Part shown: positions 16,206 to 23,099 of the stretch, in pieces
Layout of the letters: the number at the start of each line of letters is the position of its first letter
How positions within the stretch are numbered: the stretch's first letter is position 1
Source: Bacillota bacterium
GTDB taxonomy: Bacteria > Bacillota > Clostridia > Lachnospirales > Lachnospiraceae
DNA length: 40,881 nucleotides
Direction: 5' to 3'
Assembly (NCBI GenBank): GCA_023416695.1
Contig: JAEZGY010000061.1
Coordinates: forward strand, 1-40,881
Notes under the pieces: model-generated
The model's database searches: none
Told to the model about the DNA's origin: nothing
Seen by the model: the letters and a program-made list of their open reading frames with translations, nothing else
Program-made: the position numbers and the translations under genes

Positions 16206-17192
16206 ATGTTAGATTACCACAAAGTTATTGGACATAAAAACATTATAGACCATTTAAAGAAAGCAGTTGCCAACAAGAAGGTATCCCAGGCATACATTTT
16301 CACGGGTGAGGATGGCTCTGGCAAACGCATGATAGCAGAGATATTTGCGAAGACTTTGCTATGTGAAGCACATGGAGAGGAGCCTTGTAACAAGTGCAAA
16401 TCCTGTCTCCAAGTGGAGGGTGGCAATCAGCCAGATCTAATTTATATCACCCATGAGAAGGCTAGTATTGGTGTAGATGAGATTCGTATTCAGTTGAATA
16501 ATGACATCTTAATTAAGCCATATAGCAGCCCTTATAAGATATATATTATAGATGAAGCTGAGAAAATGACGGAGCAGGCTCAGAATGCCTTACTTAAGAC
16601 GATAGAAGAGCCACCGGCATATGCAATTATTCTTCTTTTAACAACCAGCCTAGGAAAGCTACTTCCTACTATTCAATCTAGGTGTGTGAATCTAGAGCTT
16701 CGAGTAGTTCCAGAGAAGGACATTAAAGAGTATTTAATGGAGAAACAGCAGATTCCAGACTATCTAGCAGAGATTAGTGCTGCATTTTCAAGAGGAAATG
16801 TAGGGAGAGCCATCAAGTATGCATCTAGTGAGGATTTCATACAGTCCAAGGATGCCATTGTGCATGTACTACGTCATATTGATGAGATGGAGCTATATGA
16901 GATTATGGATGCCCTAAAGGAATTTAGTGCCCATAAGCTTGAGATAGAGGATTATATTGACTTAATGCTGTTATGGTATCGTGATGTGCTGTTATTTAAA
17001 GCGACCAACGATCCAAACTGTTTATTATATAAGAGTGAAGTTCGCTACATTACTAAACAGGCAAGTAAAAGCGATTATGAAGGAATAGAAGCAGTAATAA
17101 AGGCGATGGATAAGGCAAAAATCAGATTGAAAGCCAATGTAAATTTTGAAGTAGCCATTGAGCTGATGTTACTATCAATAAAGGAGAATTAG
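16206..17192 (+). CDS. holB: DNA polymerase III delta' subunit
   Basis: A 328-residue clamp-loader delta' subunit. It contains the AAA+ core with FTGEDGSGKRMIAE (P-loop-like, with Arg after the Lys), a zinc cluster CEAHGEEPCNKCKSC, the Walker B-like IIDEAEKMTEQAQNALLKTIEEPP and the SRC arginine-finger motif TIQSRC. ATG 16206 is preferred over GTG 16197 because AAGAGGTG (16192-16199) is correctly spaced for it. The clamp loader places the beta clamp on primed DNA. It is followed by ricT with a single base between stop and start, so the two are translationally linked. Confidence 0.94.
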   Translation: MLDYHKVIGHKNIIDHLKKAVANKKVSQAYIFTGEDGSGKRMIAEIFAKTLLCEAHGEEPCNKCKSCLQVEGGNQPDLIYITHEKASIGVDEIRIQLNNDILIKPYSSPYKIYIIDEAEKMTEQAQNALLKTIEEPPAYAIILLLTTSLGKLLPTIQSRCVNLELRVVPEKDIKEYLMEKQQIPDYLAEISAAFSRGNVGRAIKYASSEDFIQSKDAIVHVLRHIDEMELYEIMDALKEFSAHKLEIEDYIDLMLLWYRDVLLFKATNDPNCLLYKSEVRYITKQASKSDYEGIEAVIKAMDKAKIRLKANVNFEVAIELMLLSIKEN

Positions 17193-17193
17193 C

Positions 17194-18102
17194 ATGGTAA
17201 AGGTTATTGGAGTTAGATTTCGAAAGGCAGGAAAGATATATTTCTTCGATCCTGCTGGATTAGAAATTAAACAAGGGGATAATGTAATTGTAGAGACAGC
17301 TAGAGGTATTGAATATGGACATGTTGTACTTGGCTGTAAGGATGTAGAGGAAGAGAGAATTATTCAACCTCTAAAGCAGGTCATCCGGGTTTCGACACCG
17401 GAGGATGACGAAATAGAGAAAAAGAATAAGCAGAAGGAAAAGGAAGCTTTCACAATCTGTTTAGAAAAGATTAGAAAACATGAGCTAGAGATGAAGCTCA
17501 TTGATGCTGAGTATACCTTTGATAATAATAAAGTATTGTTCTACTTTACGGCAGATGGAAGAATTGATTTCCGTGAACTTGTAAAGGACTTGGCAGCAGT
17601 ATTTAAGACCAGAATTGAGCTTCGTCAAATCGGTGTTAGAGATGAGACAAAGATTGTAGGAGGCATTGGCATCTGTGGACGCCCTCTTTGCTGTCATTCT
17701 TACTTATCGGAATTCGTTCCAGTGTCCATAAAGATGGCAAAGGAACAGAATTTATCCTTAAATCCGACTAAGATTTCAGGTGTTTGTGGAAGATTAATGT
17801 GCTGTCTCAAGAATGAGGAAGATGCTTATGAAGAGTTAAATAGTAAACTTCCGAATGTTGGAGATACTGTTACTACAAGTGACCGTCTAAAAGGTGAAGT
17901 TCATAGTGTTAGTGTTCTGAAACAGCTTGTAAAAGTAATTGTAACCCTAGAGAATGATGAGAAAGAAGTTAGGGAATATAAAGTAGATGACTTAAGCTTT
18001 ACCCCTCGTAAGAGAAGAGAAAGACTTGCCATCGATGAAGAGCTTAGAACCCTAGAGCTACTGGAGAAAAAAGAGGGTAAATATGTCTTAGACGATAATT
18101 AA
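17194..18102 (+). CDS. ricT: RicT / YaaT, PSP1-domain protein
   Basis: A 302-residue PSP1-domain protein. The conserved cysteine blocks GICGRPLCCHSYL and GVCGRLMCCL provide ligands that, in the Bacillus homologue, help bind Fe-S clusters in the RicA-RicF-RicT complex, a partner of RNase Y needed for competence, biofilm formation and sporulation. The C-terminal 40 residues are basic then acidic. It begins one base after the holB stop and is 26 nt before trmN6. yabA, next in Bacillus subtilis, is absent here. Confidence 0.93.
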   Translation: MVKVIGVRFRKAGKIYFFDPAGLEIKQGDNVIVETARGIEYGHVVLGCKDVEEERIIQPLKQVIRVSTPEDDEIEKKNKQKEKEAFTICLEKIRKHELEMKLIDAEYTFDNNKVLFYFTADGRIDFRELVKDLAAVFKTRIELRQIGVRDETKIVGGIGICGRPLCCHSYLSEFVPVSIKMAKEQNLSLNPTKISGVCGRLMCCLKNEEDAYEELNSKLPNVGDTVTTSDRLKGEVHSVSVLKQLVKVIVTLENDEKEVREYKVDDLSFTPRKRRERLAIDEELRTLELLEKKEGKYVLDDN

Positions 18103-18128
18103 TTTATTAGAAAGTAAGGAGTGCCTTC

Positions 18129-18863
18129 ATGGAAGTATTATTACCAGGAGAACGCTTGGATGATCTACATCGGAATCATTATAAGATTATTCAAAACCCA
18201 GAGAAATTCTGTTTTGGAATGGACGCAGTTCTTCTTTCAGGCTTTGCTAAAGTATTAGAGGGTGAGGTTGCCATTGATTTAGGAACGGGTACTGGCATTA
18301 TCCCCATTCTTTTAGAGGCAAAGACAAAGGGAAGACAGTTTACAGGGCTTGAGATACAAGAAGAAAGTGCTGATATGGCACGACGAAGTGTAGCTTATAA
18401 TGGATTGGAAGAGAAAATTAATATTGTGACAGGAGACATTAAGGAAGCCTCAGGTTTATTTAAACCGGCTTCCTTTGATGTTGTCACAACCAATCCACCG
18501 TATATGAATAATAACCATGGACTTGTGAACCCGAATCTGCCAAAAGCGATTGCAAGACATGAGCTACTTTGTACCTTAGAGGATGTAGTTAGGGAAAGTG
18601 CCAAACTACTACGCCCAGGTGGAAGACTATATATGGTCCATCGTCCAATCAGGTTAGTGGAAATTATTAATACGTTAACAACCTATAAGCTAGAGCCAAA
18701 GCGTATGCGCATGGTACATCCCTATGTCAATAAGGAGCCTAATATGGTGTTAATAGAGGCAGTTAGAGGTGGTAAGTCCATGTTAAAAATGGAGCCTCCA
18801 CTAATCGTTTATAAGGAACCACATGTGTATACCGAGGAAATCTATGAGGTATATGGATATTAG
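18129..18863 (+). CDS. trmN6: tRNA1(Val) (adenine37-N6)-methyltransferase family (YabB)
   Basis: A 244-residue SAM-dependent methyltransferase. Motif I AIDLGTGTGIIPILLE, the acidic end of motif II (FTGLEIQEESADMA) and the catalytic NPPYMNN motif of N6-adenine methyltransferases are visible. Family members methylate A37 of tRNA1-Val; equivalence here rests on motif and on the yabB position between ricT and rsmI. Ribosome site AAAGTAAGGAG. The GIY-YIG gene (yazA) that often follows it is missing. Confidence 0.9.
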   Translation: MEVLLPGERLDDLHRNHYKIIQNPEKFCFGMDAVLLSGFAKVLEGEVAIDLGTGTGIIPILLEAKTKGRQFTGLEIQEESADMARRSVAYNGLEEKINIVTGDIKEASGLFKPASFDVVTTNPPYMNNNHGLVNPNLPKAIARHELLCTLEDVVRESAKLLRPGGRLYMVHRPIRLVEIINTLTTYKLEPKRMRMVHPYVNKEPNMVLIEAVRGGKSMLKMEPPLIVYKEPHVYTEEIYEVYGY

Positions 18864-18907
18864 AGATAGCTAGGCTGTATACGGCTAGAGTTAGAAGGGA
18901 GGCTGTT

Positions 18908-19768
18908 ATGGCAGGAACATTATATTTATGTGCTACACCAATTGGAAATCTAGAAGACATTACATTCCGTGTATTAAAGACTCTAGAGGAAGTAGATGTC
19001 ATTGCTGCTGAGGATACTAGACACACCATAAAGCTATTAAATCACTTTAATATTAAGACTCCTATGACTAGTTATCATGAGTTTAATAAGGTGGAGAAAG
19101 CAAAGTATCTAGTAGAACAGTTAAAGCAAGGAACGAATATTGCACTAGTCACAGATGCGGGAACCCCAGGGATTTCCGATCCAGGAGAAGAGCTCGTTCG
19201 ATTTGCGTATGAGGCAGGGGTGAAGGTAACCTCTCTTCCTGGACCAGCGGCTTGTATTACCGCTTTAACATTATCTGGACTTAGCACAAGAAGATTTTGC
19301 TTTGAAGCTTTTTTACCAACCGATAAAAAAGAAAAAAGAGCAATTTTGGAAGAGTTGAAAACAGAGACTAGAACCACAATCCTTTATGAAGCTCCCCATC
19401 GCCTCTTAAAAACGCTTCAGGAGCTTTATGAGGCCCTTGGAAATCGTAAGGCTACAATTTGTCGAGAGTTGACAAAAAAGTACGAGACAGCCTTTTTAAC
19501 GACGTTAAACGACGCCATTTTCTACTATACAGAGAACGAACCAAAAGGGGAGTGTGTGATTGTATTAGAAGGAGCCAAAAGAGAAGAGCTTGTTAAGGAA
19601 CAAAGAGATGCCTGGACAGAAATGGACGTTAGAGAACATCTAGAACTCTATATGGACAAGGGACAAACGAAAAAAGAAGCAATGAAGCAAGTAGCGGCCG
19701 ATAGAGGAGTATCTAAAAGAGATATCTATCAAATGTTACTTACAGTGGAGAAGAACCTGGAAGAATAA
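18908..19768 (+). CDS. rsmI: 16S rRNA (cytidine1402-2'-O)-methyltransferase
   Basis: A 286-residue RsmI. The N-terminal GTLYLCATPIGNLEDITFR, the AAEDTRHT motif, LVTDAGTPGISDPG and the FEAFLP segment are diagnostic of the tetrapyrrole methylase-fold enzyme that 2'-O-methylates C1402 in the ribosomal P site. The C-terminal extension (about 235-286) contains the helix SKRDIYQMLL typical of the family. Last gene of the operon; 44 nt after trmN6 and 2 nt before a strong terminator. Start ATG with AGAAGGGAGG. Confidence 0.96.
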   Translation: MAGTLYLCATPIGNLEDITFRVLKTLEEVDVIAAEDTRHTIKLLNHFNIKTPMTSYHEFNKVEKAKYLVEQLKQGTNIALVTDAGTPGISDPGEELVRFAYEAGVKVTSLPGPAACITALTLSGLSTRRFCFEAFLPTDKKEKRAILEELKTETRTTILYEAPHRLLKTLQELYEALGNRKATICRELTKKYETAFLTTLNDAIFYYTENEPKGECVIVLEGAKREELVKEQRDAWTEMDVREHLELYMDKGQTKKEAMKQVAADRGVSKRDIYQMLLTVEKNLEE

Positions 19769-19770
19769 AT

Positions 19771-19804
19771 AAAACAGTGTAACCTATGAAGGTTACACTG
19801 TTTT
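19771..19804 (+). terminator. Terminator of the nfo-rsmI operon
   Basis: A stem of 13-14 bp (AAACAGTGTAACC/GGTTACACTGTTT) with loop TATGAA, then T residues. The minus-strand side is also T-rich, so it may also stop transcription coming from abrB. Confidence 0.93.
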
Positions 19805-19863
19805 TCATACTAACTGTCTTTAGAGCAGAGACATATTGCCACCGCTTTTCTTTACGTTTAGTA

Positions 19864-19891
19864 TAATATTGTAAGGGGAGTTACAATATTA
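19864..19891. other. Perfect 11-bp inverted repeat with GGGGAG loop
   Basis: TAATATTGTAA (19864-19874) and TTACAATATTA (19881-19891) flank GGGGAG, between the rsmI terminator and the end of abrB. No T run follows on either strand, so an ordinary terminator is unlikely. It could be a protein-binding site or an RNA hairpin at the abrB 3' end. Confidence 0.6.
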
Positions 19892-19910
19892 ATATGTTCA
19901 TTATTGACGA

Positions 19911-20168
19911 CTACTCAACGATTCCTGCTAATTTAGCTAGTTGGATGATAGATTCTTTAGAAACTTTCTTTCCACAGTAATCATAAAGGTCATTCTTTTC
20001 ACCATTGAAAATGTCAGTTGGCTCATATTTTTGTAATACAATACGATCCTCATCAACGAAGATTTCCAGTGGATCTCTCTCGCTTACGCCAAGAGTTCTT
20101 CTTAATTCGATTGGAAGTGTAATACGACCAAGCTCGTCAAGTTTTCTAACAATACCTGTACTTTTCAT
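19911..20168 (-). CDS. abrB: AbrB/SpoVT-family transition-state regulator
   Basis: An 85-residue AbrB-family regulator. The N-terminal swapped-hairpin DNA-binding domain reads MKSTGIVRKLDELGRITLPIELRRTLG followed by DPLEIFVDEDRIVLQKYEP. In Bacillus such proteins repress post-exponential genes until Spo0A relieves them. The ATG at 20168 is supported by AAAGGAG (minus strand); the upstream in-frame start has none. It lies in the same place as abrB of Bacillus subtilis (after rsmI, opposite strand). The C-terminal tail (YDYCGKKVSKESIIQLAKLAGIV) with a single Cys is typical of clostridial AbrB. Confidence 0.93.
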   Translation of the reverse strand: MKSTGIVRKLDELGRITLPIELRRTLGVSERDPLEIFVDEDRIVLQKYEPTDIFNGEKNDLYDYCGKKVSKESIIQLAKLAGIVE

Positions 20169-20193
20169 GTATCTACTCCTTTGGATATTATTA

Positions 20194-20252
20194 ACAAGTA
20201 ACAATTACTTGTAGATATTGTATAAAATAACACTAACAACCATTAAAGTCAA
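20194..20252 (-). promoter_or_regulatory. abrB promoter with downstream palindrome
   Basis: On the minus strand: TTGACT (-35, 20247-20252), 17 nt, TATTTT (-10, 20224-20229). A perfect 8-bp inverted repeat ACAAGTAA-CAA-TTACTTGT occupies 20194-20212, at and just after the expected transcription start. Its placement is that of an operator, possibly for self-regulation; the binding protein is not known. Confidence 0.55.
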
Positions 20253-20806
20253 CTTAAAATCTTAATGTGATATAGCACAATTTTAATCTACATAAAAAGA
20301 TATAATAAAAAAATGTAAAATGTAAAATCGTGGATAATTGGAAAATATAAGTTAAAAAATAGGAATAAATAGGAAAGAAGATAAAAAACCATTCAAAATT
20401 GTAAAAAAATGATAAAATCACATACAAAAACTCCATAAAATTCCCATAAAAATAGTAAACCAATTTTACAATTTGACATCGTGTTTTTATTTAAAATCTA
20501 GAAAATTTATCAAGGGTGTGTAAAAATTATGAATGTGTTTCATGAAGAAAACAAAAGAATTTGATTATAAAACCGATGTAATCTAAAGTAAATATACGAA
20601 ATAATTTTAAATTGGAAAGTAAAACCAATTCATAAAAAAGCAAAGAGGGGTTTGTGGTTATCCATCTAGAAAAAATATACATCCACCAGGAATATGCAAT
20701 TTGGAAAATAATTATATTTCATAAATTAATGCTACTTGCATATAAATTAACCAGTACAAAAACTAAGAGAAGAGTTTTTTGATATTATTGGGAGGAAGTA
20801 TGCAGT
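20213..20806. other. AT-rich intergenic region between abrB and spmA
   Basis: About 600 nt, very AT-rich and strongly A-biased on the plus strand. Apart from the abrB promoter at its left edge and the spmA ribosome site (GGAGGA 20791-20796), no convincing gene, RNA or repeat was seen. A reading frame of 69 codons on the minus strand (20254-20463) is low-complexity and has no ribosome site. Sporulation promoters for spmAB are expected here, but none matched well enough to place. Confidence 0.6.
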
Positions 20807-21391
20807 ATGCTGAATTATTTATGGGCGATTATGATTGTAATAGGCATTGCAGTTGGGGTTATTACAGGCAATGTAGATCAGATAAGTAGTGCTACTTTAA
20901 CCTCTGCTAAGGAGGCTATTACGCTATGTATTACTATGCTTGGAATTATGTCCATGTGGACAGGGCTCATGCAGGTAGCCAAATCTGTAGGTATTATCGA
21001 TCGGTTAACTAAGTGGTTAAAACCAGTTCTTCGGTTGCTCTTTCCTACTGTACCAAGAGACCATGTCGTAAACGAGTACATAGCGTCTAATATGATTGCC
21101 AATATTTTAGGACTAGGGTGGGCAGCAACTCCAATGGGGTTAAAGGCCATGAAGGAGTTAAAAGCCCTAAACAAAGATAGTGAAGTGGCAAGTTGTGATA
21201 TGTGCACCTTTCTCATAATCAATATATCTTCACTTCAGTTGATTCCAGTGAATATCATTGCGTATCGTTCTCAGTATCAGTCAATCAAACCGACAGAAAT
21301 TCTGGCAGCAGCTATTGTGACTACCATATTCTCTACCATGGTGGGCGTACTGTTTTCTATCATAGCAAGAAAACGAAGCAGATACAATTAA
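20807..21391 (+). CDS. spmA: Spore maturation protein A
   Basis: A 194-residue polytopic membrane protein with the nucleoside-recognition (Gate) domain fold. It contains the SpmA signatures GIMSMWTGLMQVAKSVGI, FPTVPRDHVVNEYIASNMIANILGLGWAATPMGLKAM and FLIINISSLQLIPVNIIAYRSQY. SpmA and SpmB act together in spore core dehydration in Bacillus. GGAGGA lies 10 nt before the ATG at 20807; an earlier ATG at 20800 is out of frame. spmB follows after 18 nt. Promoter is probably a mother-cell sigma factor, which is inference. Confidence 0.95.
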   Translation: MLNYLWAIMIVIGIAVGVITGNVDQISSATLTSAKEAITLCITMLGIMSMWTGLMQVAKSVGIIDRLTKWLKPVLRLLFPTVPRDHVVNEYIASNMIANILGLGWAATPMGLKAMKELKALNKDSEVASCDMCTFLIINISSLQLIPVNIIAYRSQYQSIKPTEILAAAIVTTIFSTMVGVLFSIIARKRSRYN

Positions 21392-21409
21392 AAGGAAGGG
21401 ATATATGCC

Positions 21410-21937
21410 ATGAGTTTTCTATTATATATATCTGACTATATTATGCCATTTATTTTTTTTATAGTAATAGGGTATGGGCTTCTTTGTAAGGCACCAGTAT
21501 ACGATGAGTTTATTAAAGGTGCCAAAGATGGTATTAAGGTTACTATAGAGATTGTACCAACCTTAGTTGGCCTTATGGTTGCTATTGGTATTCTAAGGGC
21601 TTCTGGCGCATTAAATCTGTTATCTGATTTTATGTCACCTGCCCTAGAAAAACTCTCATTTCCAGCCCAATTAGTTCCTCTTGTGATTATTAAGATGTTC
21701 TCTAGCTCGGCTGCAACTTCACTACTACTAGATATCTTTAAGCAGTACGGGCCAGACTCTTCTCTAGGTAGACTTGCTAGTATCATCATGAGCTGCACAG
21801 AGACAATTTTTTACACAATGAGCGTTTACTTTATGGTAGCTGGGGTGAAAAAGAGCCGTTATACCTTACTGGGAGCATTAGTTGCCACTTTATCTGGGGT
21901 AATAGCCAGTGTGATTGTTTGTAATATGGTATTTTAG
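21410..21937 (+). CDS. spmB: Spore maturation protein B
   Basis: A 175-residue integral membrane partner of SpmA, also Gate-domain. Typical segments: GAKDGIKVTIEIVPTLVGLMVAIGILRASGAL, VIIKMFSSSAATSLLLDIFKQYGPDSSLGRLASIIMSCTETIFYTMSVYF and a final hydrophobic stretch. Length matches the family. AAAGGAAGGG precedes the ATG. No clear terminator follows before the trpA promoter. Confidence 0.95.
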   Translation: MSFLLYISDYIMPFIFFIVIGYGLLCKAPVYDEFIKGAKDGIKVTIEIVPTLVGLMVAIGILRASGALNLLSDFMSPALEKLSFPAQLVPLVIIKMFSSSAATSLLLDIFKQYGPDSSLGRLASIIMSCTETIFYTMSVYFMVAGVKKSRYTLLGALVATLSGVIASVIVCNMVF

Positions 21938-22022
21938 ATGGATAGTTTTGGAATTTTTCATAGAATAATAGCTAATTTCCTCTATTTAAGTCAAAAAAAA
22001 TATATTAAATGGAGAAAAAACA

Positions 22023-22051
22023 TTGAACGTAATAAAAGGATTTGGTACACT
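22023..22051 (+). promoter_or_regulatory. Sigma-A promoter of the trpA-like gene
   Basis: TTGAAC (22023-22028), a 17-nt spacer, and TACACT (22046-22051), about 75 nt before the start codon. It gives the gene its own housekeeping-type transcription, separate from spmAB. Confidence 0.65.
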
Positions 22052-22128
22052 AGAAACGTAATATAGGGGTTACAATACATAAGAAGAGTCAGGTTGTAAT
22101 TTACAGCAAGATACAGGAGGATACACAT

Positions 22129-22899
22129 ATGAATAAAATACGTAATGCTTTTGAAGACAGAAAAGCCTTTATAGCTTACCTAACAGCAGGAGATCCTGAC
22201 CTAGAAACGACAAAAGAATTAATACTTACAATGGAGCAGACAGGTGTAGACGTTATAGAGATTGGCATACCTAGTGAAAACATACCAGTAGAACTGTCTG
22301 AATTACAGGAATCTAATAGAAGAGGGATAGAGGCAGGAACAACCGCAGAAGATGTATTTAATATGATTTTAAGCCTTAACAAAACCGTTCGTGTACCATT
22401 GGTTGTTTTAGCATATTTAGACACCATAAGAGAATATGGAATAAGTCGTTTTATGAGAAAATGTAAAGAGTGTAGTGTAGAAGGATTGATTGTACCAGAT
22501 TTGGTATATGAGGAGAGAAACGAAATTTCTAGAGATTGTGATCTATTTGGTGTGGATTTACTGTCCATTATCCATCCAAGTTCCCGTGATGAGATTGCTA
22601 CGATTGCAAAAAAAGCAAAAGGATTTATATATTGTGAGTCCAGTCCAGAAAAACTAGGACAGGACAATGAAGTGGACTATAGTGAAATGGTTGCGATTAT
22701 TCGCGGCAATGGCAAGGTACCATGTGCGATGGGATTTGGAATCACTACTCCAGACCAGGCAAAGAATTTAGCTAGAATTGGTGATGGCGTAGTAATTGCC
22801 AGTGGAATATTAAGAACTATAGAGGAGTATGGTAAGAACTGTGTAGTCCCAGTAAGGGAATATATTAGAACCATGAAAGCAGCTCTTCGCCAAGCATAA
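22129..22899 (+). CDS. trpA: Atypical tryptophan synthase alpha-like protein
   Basis: A 256-residue TIM-barrel protein clearly homologous to TrpA (FIAYLTAGDPDLETT at 14-28, VPDLVYEE, MGFGITTPDQ, DGVVIASGI). The catalytic Glu49 equivalent is kept (Glu44 in IEIGIPSE), but the loop that normally reads SDPLADGP is replaced: a gap-free alignment puts Glu55 where catalytic Asp60 belongs. The loop-6 motif SRxGVTG is replaced by ESSPEKLG. It stands alone, with no trpB or other trp genes. It may be a low-activity, structural or repurposed lyase; calling it tryptophan synthase alpha is a homology statement. AGGAGG precedes the ATG. Confidence 0.8.
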   Translation: MNKIRNAFEDRKAFIAYLTAGDPDLETTKELILTMEQTGVDVIEIGIPSENIPVELSELQESNRRGIEAGTTAEDVFNMILSLNKTVRVPLVVLAYLDTIREYGISRFMRKCKECSVEGLIVPDLVYEERNEISRDCDLFGVDLLSIIHPSSRDEIATIAKKAKGFIYCESSPEKLGQDNEVDYSEMVAIIRGNGKVPCAMGFGITTPDQAKNLARIGDGVVIASGILRTIEEYGKNCVVPVREYIRTMKAALRQA

Positions 22900-22918
22900 C
22901 CACATAAAAAGAATTCAG

Positions 22919-22991
22919 AATTCTTATTTATATAATAACAATTATCTTCGTATGTAATAATACGTGGAAAGGGGTTATATAAATAAGAATT
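22919..22991 (+). terminator. Large nested stem-loop, probable trpA terminator
   Basis: A 17-bp perfect inverted repeat AATTCTTATTTATATAA (22919-22935) / 22975-22991 encloses a smaller hairpin CGTAT-GTAATA-ATACG (22949-22964). T residues continue after the right arm (22990-22995), so it can act as a terminator, but the size and the inner hairpin are more elaborate than needed. Confidence 0.65.
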
Positions 22992-23099
22992 TTTTATTAT
23001 ACTTAAAAGTTTTGCATTTAAATTTATTTGTATATTTTAGGATTATTTAATAATTTAACCTTTATGATGTAGATAACAAAATGTTAGAGGAGAGTGTTT

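Noticed and set aside
20254..20463. 69-codon minus-strand reading frame rich in Phe/Tyr/Leu
   Set aside because: It arises from A-rich intergenic DNA, has no ribosome site, and its composition is not protein-like.
20800..20850. ATG at 20800 as spmA start
   Set aside because: It is in a different frame from the SpmA sequence; the ATG at 20807 gives the recognised protein.
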